Of a stretch of 64,000 nt of DNA, positions 23,713 to 35,610 are shown piece after piece (position 1 is the first letter of the stretch; every line of letters begins with the position of its first letter). Below the pieces are notes generated by a model. It made no database searches. It was not told where the DNA came from and worked only from the letters and a program-made list of their open reading frames with translations. The DNA comes from Dillenia suffruticosa (taxonomy: Eukaryota > Streptophyta > Magnoliopsida > Dilleniales > Dilleniaceae): NCBI GenBank assembly GCA_033439265.1, contig JAVTVX010000010.1, positions 17,329,490 to 17,393,489 on the forward strand, read 5' to 3'. The translations under genes were made by a program, and so were the position numbers.

Positions 23713-26700
23713 CGTTTTAAAATATATTTTTTTTAAACAAATATATATATTTTTTAAGGTTAGTTCCAACAAATCCCGTGAAATTGACACGAAGCGACGA
23801 TGATGATAATTATTCGTCGGTGTATAGAAAGGGAGTTGAGAGCTCATGTTTGATTCCGGGGATAACTCGGTGGAGAAGAGGGTCTTTGGATCGAGGGTTC
23901 AGGAAAATGCCCTCAATTTTCGAGACCTTTTCCAGAGATGATGTCCATGACGAGAGCCTCCGTACCCGGGCTGCTAACCAAATTCAAATATGTCCAGAGA
24001 CTTTTAATGTAAACTAAAAGCACACAAATCAAATTCAATAAAATAAGTCTAAAAACAATTTTCATTCTAAAATCTCTATCTCACGTGTTTATATAAAATA
24101 TGGATAACTATAAAATATGGATACAGAAATATTATCTTTATAGTATAATTGAACTACACAATTAAGCTAAAAATTTTCTCTGTATAACACAGCAGGATCC
24201 CCTAGAATACTCTCTATTATCACATTCTTGAAAAAATAAATTCAGAACAACGAAGAAGAGAAAAAAGAACAAGCCTGTACATGGAAACTTCATCAAAAAA
24301 TTAAAAATATATCATCAAATGCAATAAAAAAGAGATATAAAAGAATATAAAAAGTAAAAAAAAAAAAAGAAGAAAAAAACACCTTAACGAGAGACGGAGT
24401 AATAGAAAGAGTTGAATGACTCGCAATTAACTTCTAACAATATCGGAGAGATTGGGAGTGGGAAAGGGACCAGGGAAGTTAAAAGGGTTAGATGTGAGAA
24501 AAAGAAATAAAAAGTTATAGCTGACTTTGGGGAGTAATTAATTTATAATGGGGTTTAATAAAATCAATTAAAATAAAAAAAATTTTATTAATTAAGGGTA
24601 AAATTGGTAATTGAGCAAAAATTGCTCAAGCAGGAAGAATTTAGCTCCGGCAGGATCACCGCCCATTCTTTCCTTCACTCGACGCACGCCATCGCAATCC
24701 GGAGTCGGTGGAAAACGACGCGTTGCCAATCATGGCTATGAAGCGTCGACCCATAAACGGTATCGATTCCATCCACTGTGTATTTGTATTAAAAGAGGAG
24801 GTCAAATAAATTTGGACCATCATGATATGATAATGTCGAAGATGTTGTGAGAGAGAGAGAGAGAGAGAAAGAAGAATGTGATTTCAAACCCTACAATCAA
24901 TTCAGGCTCGGCTTAAAATTATTTTTGACTATAATTCAGACTCAAAACTATTGATTTAGTCAAAAAAAAATTATTAATCTATGATTTTTTCTTCCTTTTT
25001 TCTTTTTGTTCTTTTTAGAGAGGAGTGAGTGTATTTGTACACCATGTTGATGCCATGTGGGCACCAACACTACATATTCTTATTTTAAGCAAATAAAAAT
25101 ATTAATAGATTTTTTATAAGAATGTCAAAAAATTTAATTATTACTTATTTACAGTAGTTTTTACGACCCTTATGATTTATGGAGAATCAATAGCTTTCAT
25201 GGATTAAACAAATGAAATGGATACCAAGTGGAAAATAATGTAAGTTTTGTGGTGCTTGACAAGAGTTTCTTTGGAAAGAGAAAGCAATAATGTCAGAAGA
25301 CTGAATGCACTATTTTCAGCAATCCCAGTAGTAGAATTACTTTATTTTTACACATTGAACGGTATAAAACATCAACCTAACCTAATTGAGAGGCATGCAG
25401 GGCAGCAGGGCAGCAGGGCAACGGAAGGGGGGTGGGGGTGGGTATGCACGTTATATTTTACCCATGGAAAATTAGAAGGACAAAATATTAAATTTTTTAA
25501 TAAATTTTGACTCAAAATTTAAGAATGAAAAATAATATTTTATAAGAAATTTTCTAAATTGGTTCGACAACACAAACTAAAATTATTAAATTATGAATTC
25601 AAATATCGATTGATTATTAAAAAAAATATCAAGAGCAATTGCACTTGACGGGTGACGAGGGAAGGCTTTTAGAATCCCAATCCCAAGAAACATCCTTGAT
25701 GCCTGCGATCTTAGATAACTATTGAGATTTGAATTGAGTTGCAGACCATGATATACTTGCTCTGGAAACATTGGGCATGGAATGAGGGTCCAGCCTTTGG
25801 AATTTACAAGTTCCTTTGCAATTGACAAATGACAACAATTGATGGTTAACTACAAGTAGGGAAGGCTGCAAGAACAAACTGAAAACATGTGCAAGCCGTT
25901 TGTTTCCAAAGAGTGAATTAAAATTAGTATTCCCTGGTAATCTAAGAGAGATTGTTCTTGATATTGGCAGGATGAAAAGGAGGTTATTTAAGAACTGTTG
26001 ATCTTATCACAAAAAAGACAACCGGTGAGATAATTGCTGAAGGCTAGCATTCACCTTTTGGGGAATTGTGATCGGTGAAGGATATCCAAAATATGTTCAT
26101 TTCGTGGGAGAAGCAATGACCCTATTGCCCCCTTTTTTTAATCAAGTGACCCTGTTGCCTCTTAAGCTATATAGCCTAATAAAGAATCAATCTTCTTAAA
26201 GAAAATTAGGGCTTCTGGTTCTAATTGACTGTTTCAAGAATTCTAGTTGATGGAGTGAAGATCATAAACAAAAGTAGGGCTTCAAGATCAAAAATTGGGT
26301 TTGCGAGATAACTTATGGTAAGGCGAGGAGGAACCTTGAAGGAACAATAGACGAGACGGGGCTTGACTCGGTCAACATGTATGCCTTGCAAGGCGAAATC
26401 TTCCTAGAATTTGAAATCATTCTTGAATCGGAGACGCGAGACTCTATCGTATTCTTCTTCCGTCAATTTATCAAGAAACGCTTTCGCCTTCTCCATTCCT
26501 TTCCTCTCGCTCTGTCTGCCAGTTCAGTCCCGGCAAACATCGCCCGCCGAGGTTTGCCCCGCCCGCATCACAAGAGGAACTGTTCCCTTTCTGCTGTCCC
26601 GTGCCGCAACATAGAGCTTTTCTACTCTATCTGATCTGAACCGTTCGAGGAGTAATTCTATTTCCATTCCAACTGAGCTGATCCACTCGATGAATAATAC

Positions 26701-27400
26701 CATACGGATGCAATAAATTCAAGACTAAATAAATTAATTTTTAGATGAAAATATAAATAAATATTTTCTGATTAATTTTTAATAAAGTATGATCAATTCA
26801 AGTATATATTTAATTAAAATTGAAATCAACATTAAATTTAAAATCAAAAATTTTGAGAATAAATTTCAAAAACTTATATATTCACTTGAATTTTAGAAGT
26901 TTCATTTTTCAATCACATCACTTTTAATTTGATTCTTGATTTTAATTTATTTTAATCAAATATACTTAATTAATAGACAAAATTAACCCACTTCCACGTA
27001 ATTGCAAGTTAAAAAGTAATTTGCATATAGTAAAAAAATTAATTTAAAGTAAAAATTTCATAAATTTTGGTAGCCTCATCCTAAATCAAAATTTTAAAAA
27101 ATATTTTTAATTTGCATATAGGAAACCCCAAACCTATTTTCTTTTGAGTTACAAATTAAATATTTTGTAATATGGAAAAAAAAATACTTCCACTTTTATC
27201 TTTTCGAAGGGTGATTCGCCTATAGCATCCTGGCCACGGTCACATTCATGACCCCGCCACCCTTTTTACCAAGTAAAAAACAGGAAAAATTCACTGCTAG
27301 TCGTTTTTGGTGCCATCTGGCATCTGCACCTGTAAAGGGAAAAGTCAACGGAAATTAACTTCCGGACAACTAAATAAAATTGAAAGAAACGGAAAGATCC
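23713..27400. other. AT-rich intergenic region without a recognised gene
   Basis: Long A/T-rich stretches. A small GC-richer patch at 24630-24760 and another at 26480-26610 have short open frames but no recognisable domain. A short (GGGCAGCA)n run is at about 25400-25421 and a (GA)n run at 24852-24868. No RNA gene is seen. Confidence 0.45.
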
Positions 27401-27409
27401 GTGTGATTT

Positions 27410-27614
27410 CTCAAATCAACGGAGGAGAGAGAAAGAGAGAAAGACAGAGAGAGCGAGAAATAAGAGGGAAGATTCGAAGAACGCGAAGAACGCGAAGCTG
27501 CAGCAAAATACACTTACTAACAACAAATATAATGTGAAGGGGTTTATGAAGGGCTTTTGTTCCCTTTCTCTTGTCTCTCTCTCTCTACTTTCTCTCTCAT
27601 CTATCTCTTCACCT

Positions 27615-27646
<32 letters not shown>

Positions 27647-27722
27647 GTTCTCACCCCTCTCTCTCTCTCTCTCCCAACTCTCTTTTCTCTCTCTTTGATA
27701 TGAACACTTCGAACCTCGCAAA
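27410..27722 (+). promoter_or_regulatory. Leader of the OCTOPUS-like gene: GA-rich then CT-rich block
   Basis: A GA-rich segment (about 27419-27470) is followed by a CT-rich segment (about 27571-27692) that includes a (TCTCAC)n array at about 27615-27645. The CT block ends about 30 bases before the start codon at 27723, so it is probably the 5' UTR. The GA and CT blocks can pair with each other over a roughly 100-base loop. Confidence 0.5.
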
Positions 27723-29309
27723 ATGGCCCTCAAACCCCAACCTCGATTCTCAATCTGTCACCGCCACCCGGAAGAGCCGGTCACCGGTTTCTGTGCCTCG
27801 TGCTTGCGCGAACGCCTTGCCGGTCTGAACTCTTCCGGTAATCGGGAAGTCTCTTCATCTTCTTCGACGGAGTTTCGCCGGAGCAAATCGTTTTCCGGCA
27901 ACAAGTGTGAAAAATTCTCCGGCTTCTTGGAACCTCGTCGAAGATCCTGCGATATGAGGATTCGTAACTCTCTCTGGACCCTTTTTCACATCGACGATGA
28001 AAAGAATCGGTTTGGCAGGGGAGTTGAGGTCGAATCGAAGCCTCTAGGGTTTGGAGAGGAAGAGAAGAGAGAAAATGAAGAGGAAATTAGGGTTTGTGAT
28101 GAAGCGAATGTTTTCGAAGAGAGAATTGAAGAATTCGGAGAGGCTAAGACGATGAAAGAACACATAGATCTCGAATATGAGAAGAATAGGTCTTCTGGAA
28201 GAGACTTGAAGGACGTTGCTAGTGGTCTTTGGCTTGCAGCATCTACTTTTAGCAAGAAATTGAGAAAATGGAGGAGAAAGCAGAAGTCGAAGAAGAAAAG
28301 TAGCGAAATTGGTAAAGGAGAAACCCTAGACATTGAAGTGAAGAGGAAAATGGATAGACAAATTAGGGACACACAATCTGATGTTGGAGATTATGGAATG
28401 GGAAGGAGGTCTTGTGATACAGATCCGAGGCATTCGGTGGATGGTGGTCGAATTTCAATCGACGGTTCAAGGTACTTATTTGAGGAACCTAGGGCTTCTT
28501 GGGATGGTTATTTGTTTGGAAGGAATTATGCTAGAAACCCTAGTATGTTCTCTGTTGTTGAAGATTCACCTGTTAGGGTTGGAATGTCGGTAGAAGCTTC
28601 GAATTCTGCCATAGAGAATGGAATGGCTAGTGGCGGGTTAGCTCAAAAGAGAGAGACTTGTTCAGAAACCCGATTGGTTCAAAAACAAAGAATAAGCTTG
28701 ATTAGGTCAAATTCTAACAAAAAAATGTCATCGACCGATTCTATATCCAATGCCAAGGTCTCCCCTGAAACTGTTGAATACTTACATGGGGCAAAGTTGT
28801 TGATTACTGAGAGAGATTTGAGGGATTACAACTTTGGTTTTGAATCTCCATCTGGTGGTGGTCAACTGAAGGGTGTGGAGAAGAAACAGGGGAGGCACAA
28901 AGGTTGGAATATATGGAATTTGATGAACTGGCGAAATGATAAGAAATATGAAGATGTGGAAAAGTATTTCGGTAAGTCTTGCCAAAGGGTGAGTAGGGAA
29001 GTTAATGAAGAGGGAAAGGGGGTTAGTAGAAAACTTGTAAGGAGCAATAGCAGTGGTAGCTCTAGGAGCTCGGAGAAAGTGGTGGCCTCATATGGTAGTA
29101 GAAGAAGTAATCCTAAGCCTCATGGCTATGAGATTAAGAGGAGAGAAGAGTATGTGTTGGAGCGTAGCCGGATTGCCATGTATTCGCCGAACAATCTTGA
29201 CAATGGACTCCTACGTTTCTACTTGACGCCGTTGAGGAGCAGCAGGAAAACAAGAAAGAGTAGGCTGAAGAACTCAAATTCTGCAGCTAGAAGCATATTT
29301 CGCTTATAG
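27723..29309 (+). CDS. OCTOPUS-like protein (DUF740/UPF0503), single exon
   Basis: One uninterrupted 528-codon frame. The N-terminus has the family signature RFSICHRHPEEPVTGFC followed by ASCLRERLAGL (paired Cys/His positions). A conserved internal block reads DLKDVASGLWLAASTFSKK and LRKWRRKQKSKKKS. The middle has repeated DPRHSVDGGRISIDGSR and SWDGYLFGR motifs, and the end is basic (LRFYLTPLRSSRKTRKSR). OCTOPUS and relatives are polarly localised, membrane-associated plant proteins that promote protophloem differentiation, partly by antagonising BIN2 (family knowledge). No transmembrane segment is evident here, so membrane attachment would be peripheral. A DUF740 gene lies next to PHT4;3 in Arabidopsis, and one lies next to CRCK1, in agreement with this order. 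Which family member this is cannot be settled by eye. Confidence 0.9.
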   Translation: MALKPQPRFSICHRHPEEPVTGFCASCLRERLAGLNSSGNREVSSSSSTEFRRSKSFSGNKCEKFSGFLEPRRRSCDMRIRNSLWTLFHIDDEKNRFGRGVEVESKPLGFGEEEKRENEEEIRVCDEANVFEERIEEFGEAKTMKEHIDLEYEKNRSSGRDLKDVASGLWLAASTFSKKLRKWRRKQKSKKKSSEIGKGETLDIEVKRKMDRQIRDTQSDVGDYGMGRRSCDTDPRHSVDGGRISIDGSRYLFEEPRASWDGYLFGRNYARNPSMFSVVEDSPVRVGMSVEASNSAIENGMASGGLAQKRETCSETRLVQKQRISLIRSNSNKKMSSTDSISNAKVSPETVEYLHGAKLLITERDLRDYNFGFESPSGGGQLKGVEKKQGRHKGWNIWNLMNWRNDKKYEDVEKYFGKSCQRVSREVNEEGKGVSRKLVRSNSSGSSRSSEKVVASYGSRRSNPKPHGYEIKRREEYVLERSRIAMYSPNNLDNGLLRFYLTPLRSSRKTRKSRLKNSNSAARSIFRL

Positions 29310-30269
29310 TGAATTTAAGGTACCCGAGTTCTTTCAACTGGGTTTACTTTTCCTATTTCTAATTGTAAAGACTTGTGTTTCCTTGTATTCACTTGTTCTT
29401 TAGATAAAAAGGCATCTCTTCTTGTTAAACTTTTTGTTTTTGTGCTTGACTTGCTAATTTGATGATGTAATAAGTGAAGTCTAGTCTATGTTACATATTG
29501 GTATTCAACACTTCCGAATTTAACTTTGCATTCTGGACTGAGGTCTCTCCGTTTTCTAGGATTTGAAATGGATTTTATGTTAGATGATACTAACTTGGTT
29601 GGACCTGGATTGTTCTTGGGATATAATTTTGGTCCAAAATGCAGCAGTGCGCAGTGGATCCAAGAAGAATGGTTGGCCAGATATGTTGTAGTTAGCATTA
29701 GGGGTGGGAATTGAGCGTAAGTGTTGAATTTAGCTTCTAAATTGGCTGAGGTACCAAACATGTCAATTTTTTCCTGGACTCTCTCCCGTAGGAGGATGGT
29801 CAATTAGGTAAGAAGATGATTCCAAGCAGTTGAAAATAAGAAAATATAGGGGTGGGAATTGAAGTTCTATAATGCGGAGCTTGCTGCAGATACATTTCGA
29901 ATAAAAACTCGAGGAAGAAAAATTCCTGAATTCAGAAAAATCAATAAAACCCATAGAATTTGTGATCAAAGTAAGACCAGATTGAAGATTCTAGTCAGGT
30001 TTGTCATTTAGGCTGAGATCCAGTACAGTAAGTTCATCTTTGGATACAGTAATTCAGCTGAACAACAATCTACGGGGAAATTGAAAAAAGAAAAAAAAAA
30101 ATTCTGTGAGGTTTGTGTTGAGGCTGCCTCCATATTTTGGGCTATCTAAGATCTGCATATGAGGAATATGTCAAAACAGTACAGAGTCAGGAAAATACAC
30201 CTCTGACTTAAACTTTGCTCCACTTTATACTTTATAATATGAGTTTATTGCCAATATTGGTTCTTAGCA
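29310..30269. other. Convergent spacer between OCTOPUS-like and ELM2 genes
   Basis: This holds both 3' UTRs. The phrase taggggtgggaattga occurs twice (29699-29714 and 29848-29863), a short local duplication. No gene is recognised. Confidence 0.45.
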
Positions 30270-30992
30270 TCACCTCATGCCTTTCAAGTAATGAGCCTTT
30301 GAAGGTGGGGAAGTATCTGACTGAGACCTTTTGCGGGATACTTTAGACTTGGGGGATTCTTCTCCAATAGCCTCCTCATCACTGTCAATTATTATGGCAC
30401 CTGACCTGGTCTTAATGCCAATGTGCCATGGAACGTAGACATTAAAGTAGTAACTCACTATGCTTGCTCTGGTTTTGGATTTGAAACAATTCAAAGCAGA
30501 CTTAATGAAAGATTTACCCTGTATTGCTGGTTTTCTTTTTACAAGATACTCGAATTTCTTCTGCTCTTCCCTGCTCCACAGTTTACAAATCTCTTCTCCC
30601 ATCTCATCAAACTTCCAAATGGAAAATGCCGCACCAAGGCTGTGTTGCAGCTTGACATGTGCGGCAGATACATGGTGCTTAACACATTCTACTGATCCAG
30701 GGAGATCACATAAACAGAAGTCGGGTCTTCCTCTTCCAATCATCTCCTCTCCAGTTTCAGTGCTTCTGGCTTCAAGTGGCCAGATTCTGGTTCCCAACCA
30801 CCTTGCAGTATCATCTTCGCCTTTTGAGTTCCCATCATTATCACTGTTGGTTGTGTTATTCCACTCCGGTATATTAGCCTGAAATCTGCGGCCCACCGGC
30901 ATCACTGCTCTTGTGTAATTTGTGTCAATGAATTCCAGCCAGTCTTTTGGCCTTTGAGATATCTTAGATTTCAACTTCTTATGTGTGAGCAT
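30270..30992 (-). CDS. Short ELM2/SANT-like domain protein (chromatin-associated)
   Basis: From ATG at 30990-30992 the frame encodes 240 aa in one exon. An ELM2-type start (VMPVGRRFQANIPEW) leads to WLGTRIWPLE, GRGRPDFCLCDLPGSVECVK, HSLGAAFSIWKFDEMGEE and a SANT-like part (LWSREEQKKFEYLVK, SKTRASIVSYYFNVYV). An acidic IIIDSDEE segment and a basic KVSRKRSQSD tail follow. This resembles the C-terminal half of plant ARID-ELM2 and ELM2 proteins, which act in the nucleus in chromatin complexes (family knowledge). No ARID domain is visible upstream. A strong acceptor (TGTTTCTTTCAG) places the exon start at 31088, so a 5'-UTR or extra N-terminal exon lies further right. It could be a short family member or the last exon of a longer gene whose other exons I could not find. 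Confidence 0.75.
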   Translation of the reverse strand: MLTHKKLKSKISQRPKDWLEFIDTNYTRAVMPVGRRFQANIPEWNNTTNSDNDGNSKGEDDTARWLGTRIWPLEARSTETGEEMIGRGRPDFCLCDLPGSVECVKHHVSAAHVKLQHSLGAAFSIWKFDEMGEEICKLWSREEQKKFEYLVKRKPAIQGKSFIKSALNCFKSKTRASIVSYYFNVYVPWHIGIKTRSGAIIIDSDEEAIGEESPKSKVSRKRSQSDTSPPSKAHYLKGMR

Positions 30993-31199
30993 GGTTGATG
31001 GCTTAGGAGAGAAGTAAAGCAGTGCCGCAAAAGGTAGGAGAGAGGAACCCACAGCACGTGAAATTATGGAACCATGGACTCAAGTTTGCTGAAAGAAACA
31101 ACATCAGAACAGAAAATTCTCAGGTGATGTTGTATGTAATTCACAGCCGTGATCTGAAGTGTGTACCGGTTAATGCTTGCCGGATGCGCTAAAGCACTT

Positions 31200-32345
31200 G
31201 GTGCGAAACCCCAGACAGACAGGAGCTTCACATAAACCCACCCGGTTGTCCCGTGATTGGTTTTGCACTATCAATCAAACTCAGGGATTTACCAGAGAAA
31301 ACACTCTCTTACTAATAAAAATCTCTTTTTCTTCCTTAAAATGTTGATTAATGATGTGCATTTTGAGTGGAGGAAGGAATGCCCTATTTATGGGCACCAA
31401 GAGACAAGGATAAGATAAATGCACTGTACTGGTATAAAAGAATGAACCGAGATAAATAAACCATCCCGTTAATTTACTTTATAACATGAACCGAGACAAA
31501 TTCATGATCTACATATTCGCATTAATGCCTCAAACGAAATAAATAAAATACACGAATCTACAATGATGCAAGAACCAAGATACAGAAATGTTCACACAAA
31601 TTTGAAAAGTCAGCGTGAATGTGTAATACACTTGTAGCATTTCCGACTCATTTTAATATTGAGTAGTATTAGTGAGAGACCGGATGTTCTTTTAACAATC
31701 TTGGACCAGATCAGTAGTGCAAAACTAATAACTAGCCAAACTGCGTATTAGTTAGTCGAGTTGTTTTATCTCAAGTTATATATTTCTGTTGCATCAGTAT
31801 ATAGGCTTTGCCAAACACAAGCGCTTAAATCTCCTGAAAGTACAAGCAAAATAAGGGGAAAAAAAAAAGTTTAAGTTGAGGCGGGGATATGAATAGGTGC
31901 AATAGTGACTTCTCCCCTTCAGAATTCGATGACTCAACCCACACATCATTTGGATAGTGATTAATTTTGCACTATTGATCAAGTGCAAAACTCTACCAAA
32001 AGAAGACCTTTTCTCTCACTAATAAAACTTCTTTTCTTTTCTAGAATACACTCAATAATGTTGCGTGTTTAGAGCAGGGGAGAAAAGCTCTTTTTATAGG
32101 AACCAAGAGATAGAATGATATAAATGCACCAATTAACTTAACCGTGTACCCACATTAAAGAATGAATCAAGATAAAAAAACCAGCGAGAAATTTACATTA
32201 AAACATGAACCAAGATAAAAGAATAATCTTATGTATTCACATTGCAGCATGAATTGGAATAAAGGAAACTCATGAATCTACATTGATGTATAAATGAAAA
32301 TGCATTAATGTTGTGACAAATTTGAAGAGACATGAATATGCACAT
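31200..32345. repeat. Diverged direct repeat pair, about 700 bp apart (unknown class)
   Basis: Two related segments, about 31200-31640 and 31900-32345, share ordered phrases: ttttgcactat, actaataaaa, ccaagaga, ataaatgcac, aacatgaacc, atgaatctac, caaatttgaa. The offset is roughly 700 bases. They are clearly diverged, so old, and neither contains an open frame. They may be copies of one non-coding transposon or an old local duplication. Confidence 0.6.
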
Positions 32346-32891
32346 GTTTACTATTTGAAAAGCGAAGCAACATTTTTAATATTAAAATGTCAATCAACAT
32401 AACATATATTACTTTTAACCAAAAAACTGAAAAAGGGTAAAACATGACCTGACCGATTTCTTAATATGTCCCAAAGGCCAAATAAACACTAATAGTAATT
32501 TACGAATTAAGAAGTTTGACAAAGATATCCATATCAAGGGTTAAATAGGCCTCCATGCACAATGAATTGTTTTTGAATATCCATATGCAATCTTATTAAA
32601 CTCTCCAATTGCAATCTTGAGAACTTTCTTTGTGACAAGTTCTTGCTCCTAATGTGCTTATAAGAGTAAAAAGTTGATGAATGCACAAGTCTCCAGCCAT
32701 TGTGAGGTTTAAAAAGACAAGAATGTGCACATCGTATTCACCTAAACTAAAAGGCTTCTACATGACAAACTTAATGTTAAAGTAAGAAATATAATTGCGA
32801 TTTCACTCTATTATAATAGTTTTTGAGAGATCTTTCATGATTAAATATTTCTCTTCTAACAATTCAAAAGGTACAAGATAGTTAAGACTAT

Positions 32892-32946
32892 CGGATAAAA
32901 ACAGATACTATATTTGATCTTAGCCAAAAGGTTGACAAAGGTCAAA
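32892..32946 (-). pseudogene. 3'-truncated U2 snRNA retropseudogene with 14-bp target-site duplication
   Basis: On the minus strand this reads as the 5' end of U2 snRNA. It starts ACCTTT, then CCTTTTGGCTAAGATCAA and TAGTATCTGTT, stopping near U2 nucleotide 50 with about seven substitutions. The exact 14-mer ATAGTTAAGACTAT flanks it on both sides (32878-32891 and 32947-32960). A truncated snRNA cDNA flanked by direct repeats is the signature of LINE-mediated retroposition, possibly self-primed. It lacks the Sm site, the 3' stem-loops and a USE/TATA promoter, so it is not a working U2 gene. Confidence 0.8.
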
Positions 32947-32960
32947 ATAGTTAAGACTAT

Positions 32961-35261
32961 TGTTCAAAAAGAAATTGATTGAAAGGTATCACCTTAACCT
33001 CAAGCAAAATTTAAGCCTTTCTAGCCTTCAAACTATCTGATCCTTCTTCTTCTTTCTCCGAGGGAACTATTGAGAAGTTAAAACCACTTAAGAGTTTAGA
33101 AAGAAAACGAACAAGAAAAGGAAGCCCCAACCCTTAGAGGAAGAATGAAAATGAGCTTTTGGTCAGCTGCTTGTAAGGGATGCACATGTGTCCAAGCAAG
33201 CACGAAATCTAAGAATTGAAATTTTTAGAGTTGCATTGGATTCGAGGCAATTCTCGAAGTTTTCCTAGTGTGCTTGTGTGATTTGTACAAGTTTGTAGGC
33301 TATCACGATTTCCATTATTTATTTCACTGCATACTAAATTATATGACTGAGATTTCCATTATTTATAGAAAAAGAACAAAGAAAACACCCCCCCAAAAAA
33401 AAGTTTCGTTCAATCTCATTGTTAGGCTTCTAAAAAATAGTGTTGACTCGTGACTTAAGGTACCAAACATTCTTCCAAATTGCTCAGATAGTTATCAAAC
33501 CTCTTCCTATCCAAAGGAGGGCCATTTGATAAGATGACAAATCAAAGACATTGTTGAGCAAAACGATGCCCTCTTTTGGAGACTATTGGTATATCTAACC
33601 ATTCCGATATAATTCATAATAATATATAATCAAAAGATTGTTCAAATATTGTTTATTCAGTGAATTCCTTCTGTCTTGAGTCCCGAACAATTCAGTTAAG
33701 ATAAAATTCAGAAAGATTTGAGGCTTTTTTAGGAAAATAAAATAAACAAAACAAAGCTCCTTGTGTTTCGCTATACCCATTCCAAACTCTGTTAACCATC
33801 TATGAACTTTGAAAGACAATAACAGGGATAGATAAACAACAATCAAGGTGGAAAAAAAGGAAAGAAAAAAATTTCAACAAGAAGATTATGTGTAAAGCTC
33901 ATTCGTTTCAATGGCTGAGATACTGAAAGAACCAAGAATAAAAATCACAATATCTTGCCAAAATGCTAAACCTAGTCTAAAGTTAAAAGATCTACATATA
34001 AGGTCATGTTTGATCTGTGGGAAAAGATCAAAAAAAGAGAGAGAAAGGGATATAAAGAGGGTAACACTGCATGAAATATAATTCTTTTTAAGGGCATAAT
34101 ATCTCCTCTTTTGGTGCGAAATAGGAGTTATCCTAATAGTAACACATCTACAAGTGCATTATCATTTTTCCATTATTTCCCTTAGTACCAAGCATGCTCT
34201 AAGCTTTGGAAAAGTTCAATTCAACTCAACTCAGCTAAACATTAGATACCAACCACTCTAGATTAGCTCCTATAAAACCAAACCCTCATAACTCTTTTCA
34301 TCATAATTCACACACAAAAACCCAATAGCATATATCCTAAACTTACATCCATTCTTACAAACACCTTTTCCTATATACCATCAACGTTCTCAACTACATG
34401 TGAGATGCCAAAAGAAATTCCCTGCAAAACCATAAAAATCCAAGTAGGCACTAAATCAATCCCTAAGACTTAGACCTCCACACCCAATGTAACATTTGCA
34501 ACATGAATAGCTAGCATATAATTTACCCATATCTTATACGCAGCCTGCCTAGATGTGACTTGCAAACTACCACACCAATGAAGGCACTCAATTTGGGGAA
34601 CCCATATCATAAGCCACATTACTTGTATGGATGTTCGTGTGTGGGTAAGTCGGAGTATTGTCTGATTATCACAAAATTTTCACTAAAATGAAATATTTGA
34701 CAACTCTATCCATACACAACTATTATTCTTCACCTAATACTAAACTATGGTACGCAAGGTGTTTGACATAATGTTTCAACAAAACCATATTCAAATATTT
34801 TTTAGCATGGGGTCAAGAGGCCTAATAGGGGAAGAAACAAATAAGATTATCTTTTTGCACATAACTAATAGAAACGCCTAGACTCGAGAGTTTCAGAACT
34901 TACAAATAAAACACACAAAAGTAAGATCATCCCTATTACGCCAAACTAAATAGAGAAAATCACTCTCCATGCTATAATTATGGAAAACTGAAAAACACCA
35001 GAGGCCACTCAGGCGAGTATCGAAATCAAGATCCTCCAAAAATTAATTTTAGAAAGTTTAACAAATCTTAGAACAAAATAATCTTTTCTTTTCTTGAATA
35101 ATGACAGAGTTAAAGAGGTCCAGATGTAAGCAGACAGATTGACTTTCGTACAACCACAAAAAGATCTCTGCCAGAAAAAAATGAAAGACTATTAGATGCC
35201 CAAAATTCAGATCTCAAGAAACTACAAAAAACGAGGGTTTCTCTCTGTATAAATTTGTGGG

Positions 35262-35292
<31 letters not shown>

Positions 35293-35513
35293 TCACGAAA
35301 CCCTCAAATTTTCTTATCGGCCAAACAGACCCCAGCGATTTCGGCCATTTTTACGAACATGAATATCGGATTTGTTAATATAAATTTGAACAAAAGAAAG
35401 AAAGAATACACGGGTATGGTCGTAATTAAATTTTAAAAAAATCAACAATATTTGAGAATAATCGGAAAGATTATTTATAAAAGTAGAAACAAGAAGGGAG
35501 AAATTTTCCTTAC
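32961..35513. other. Gene-poor spacer
   Basis: Low-GC sequence with A-runs, no open frame of interest and no recognised transposon. A (TC)n tract at 35262-35287 could belong to a promoter or leader on either strand. Confidence 0.4.
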
Positions 35514-35610
35514 CTGATACTCGATGTTTCTCTTGCCTCCTTGCAAACGGTTTTGTGTTCTTGAAAATTAGGGTAAATTCTTAGAAATTAATTTCAAAGT
35601 GCCCTAATGA
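35514..35610 (-). other. Possible 5'-UTR exon with a good donor (minus strand)
   Basis: On the minus strand the segment ends GAGTATCAG|GTAAGG, a near-consensus donor at 35514/35513. No ORF starts here. It could be a leader exon of the ELM2 gene 4.4 kb downstream, but that link is only a guess. Confidence 0.2.

Noticed and set aside
24611-24850. GC-richer open frame in the spacer right of the transporter pseudogene
   Set aside because: No domain in any frame and no flanking exons; could be an eroded gene fragment but nothing supports it.
26377-26634. Overlapping open frames at 26.4-26.6 kb
   Set aside because: Two competing frames, neither with recognisable content.
32892-32946. Functional U2 snRNA gene
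   Set aside because: It is truncated near nucleotide 50, has substitutions in conserved positions, and lacks promoter elements and the 3' half.
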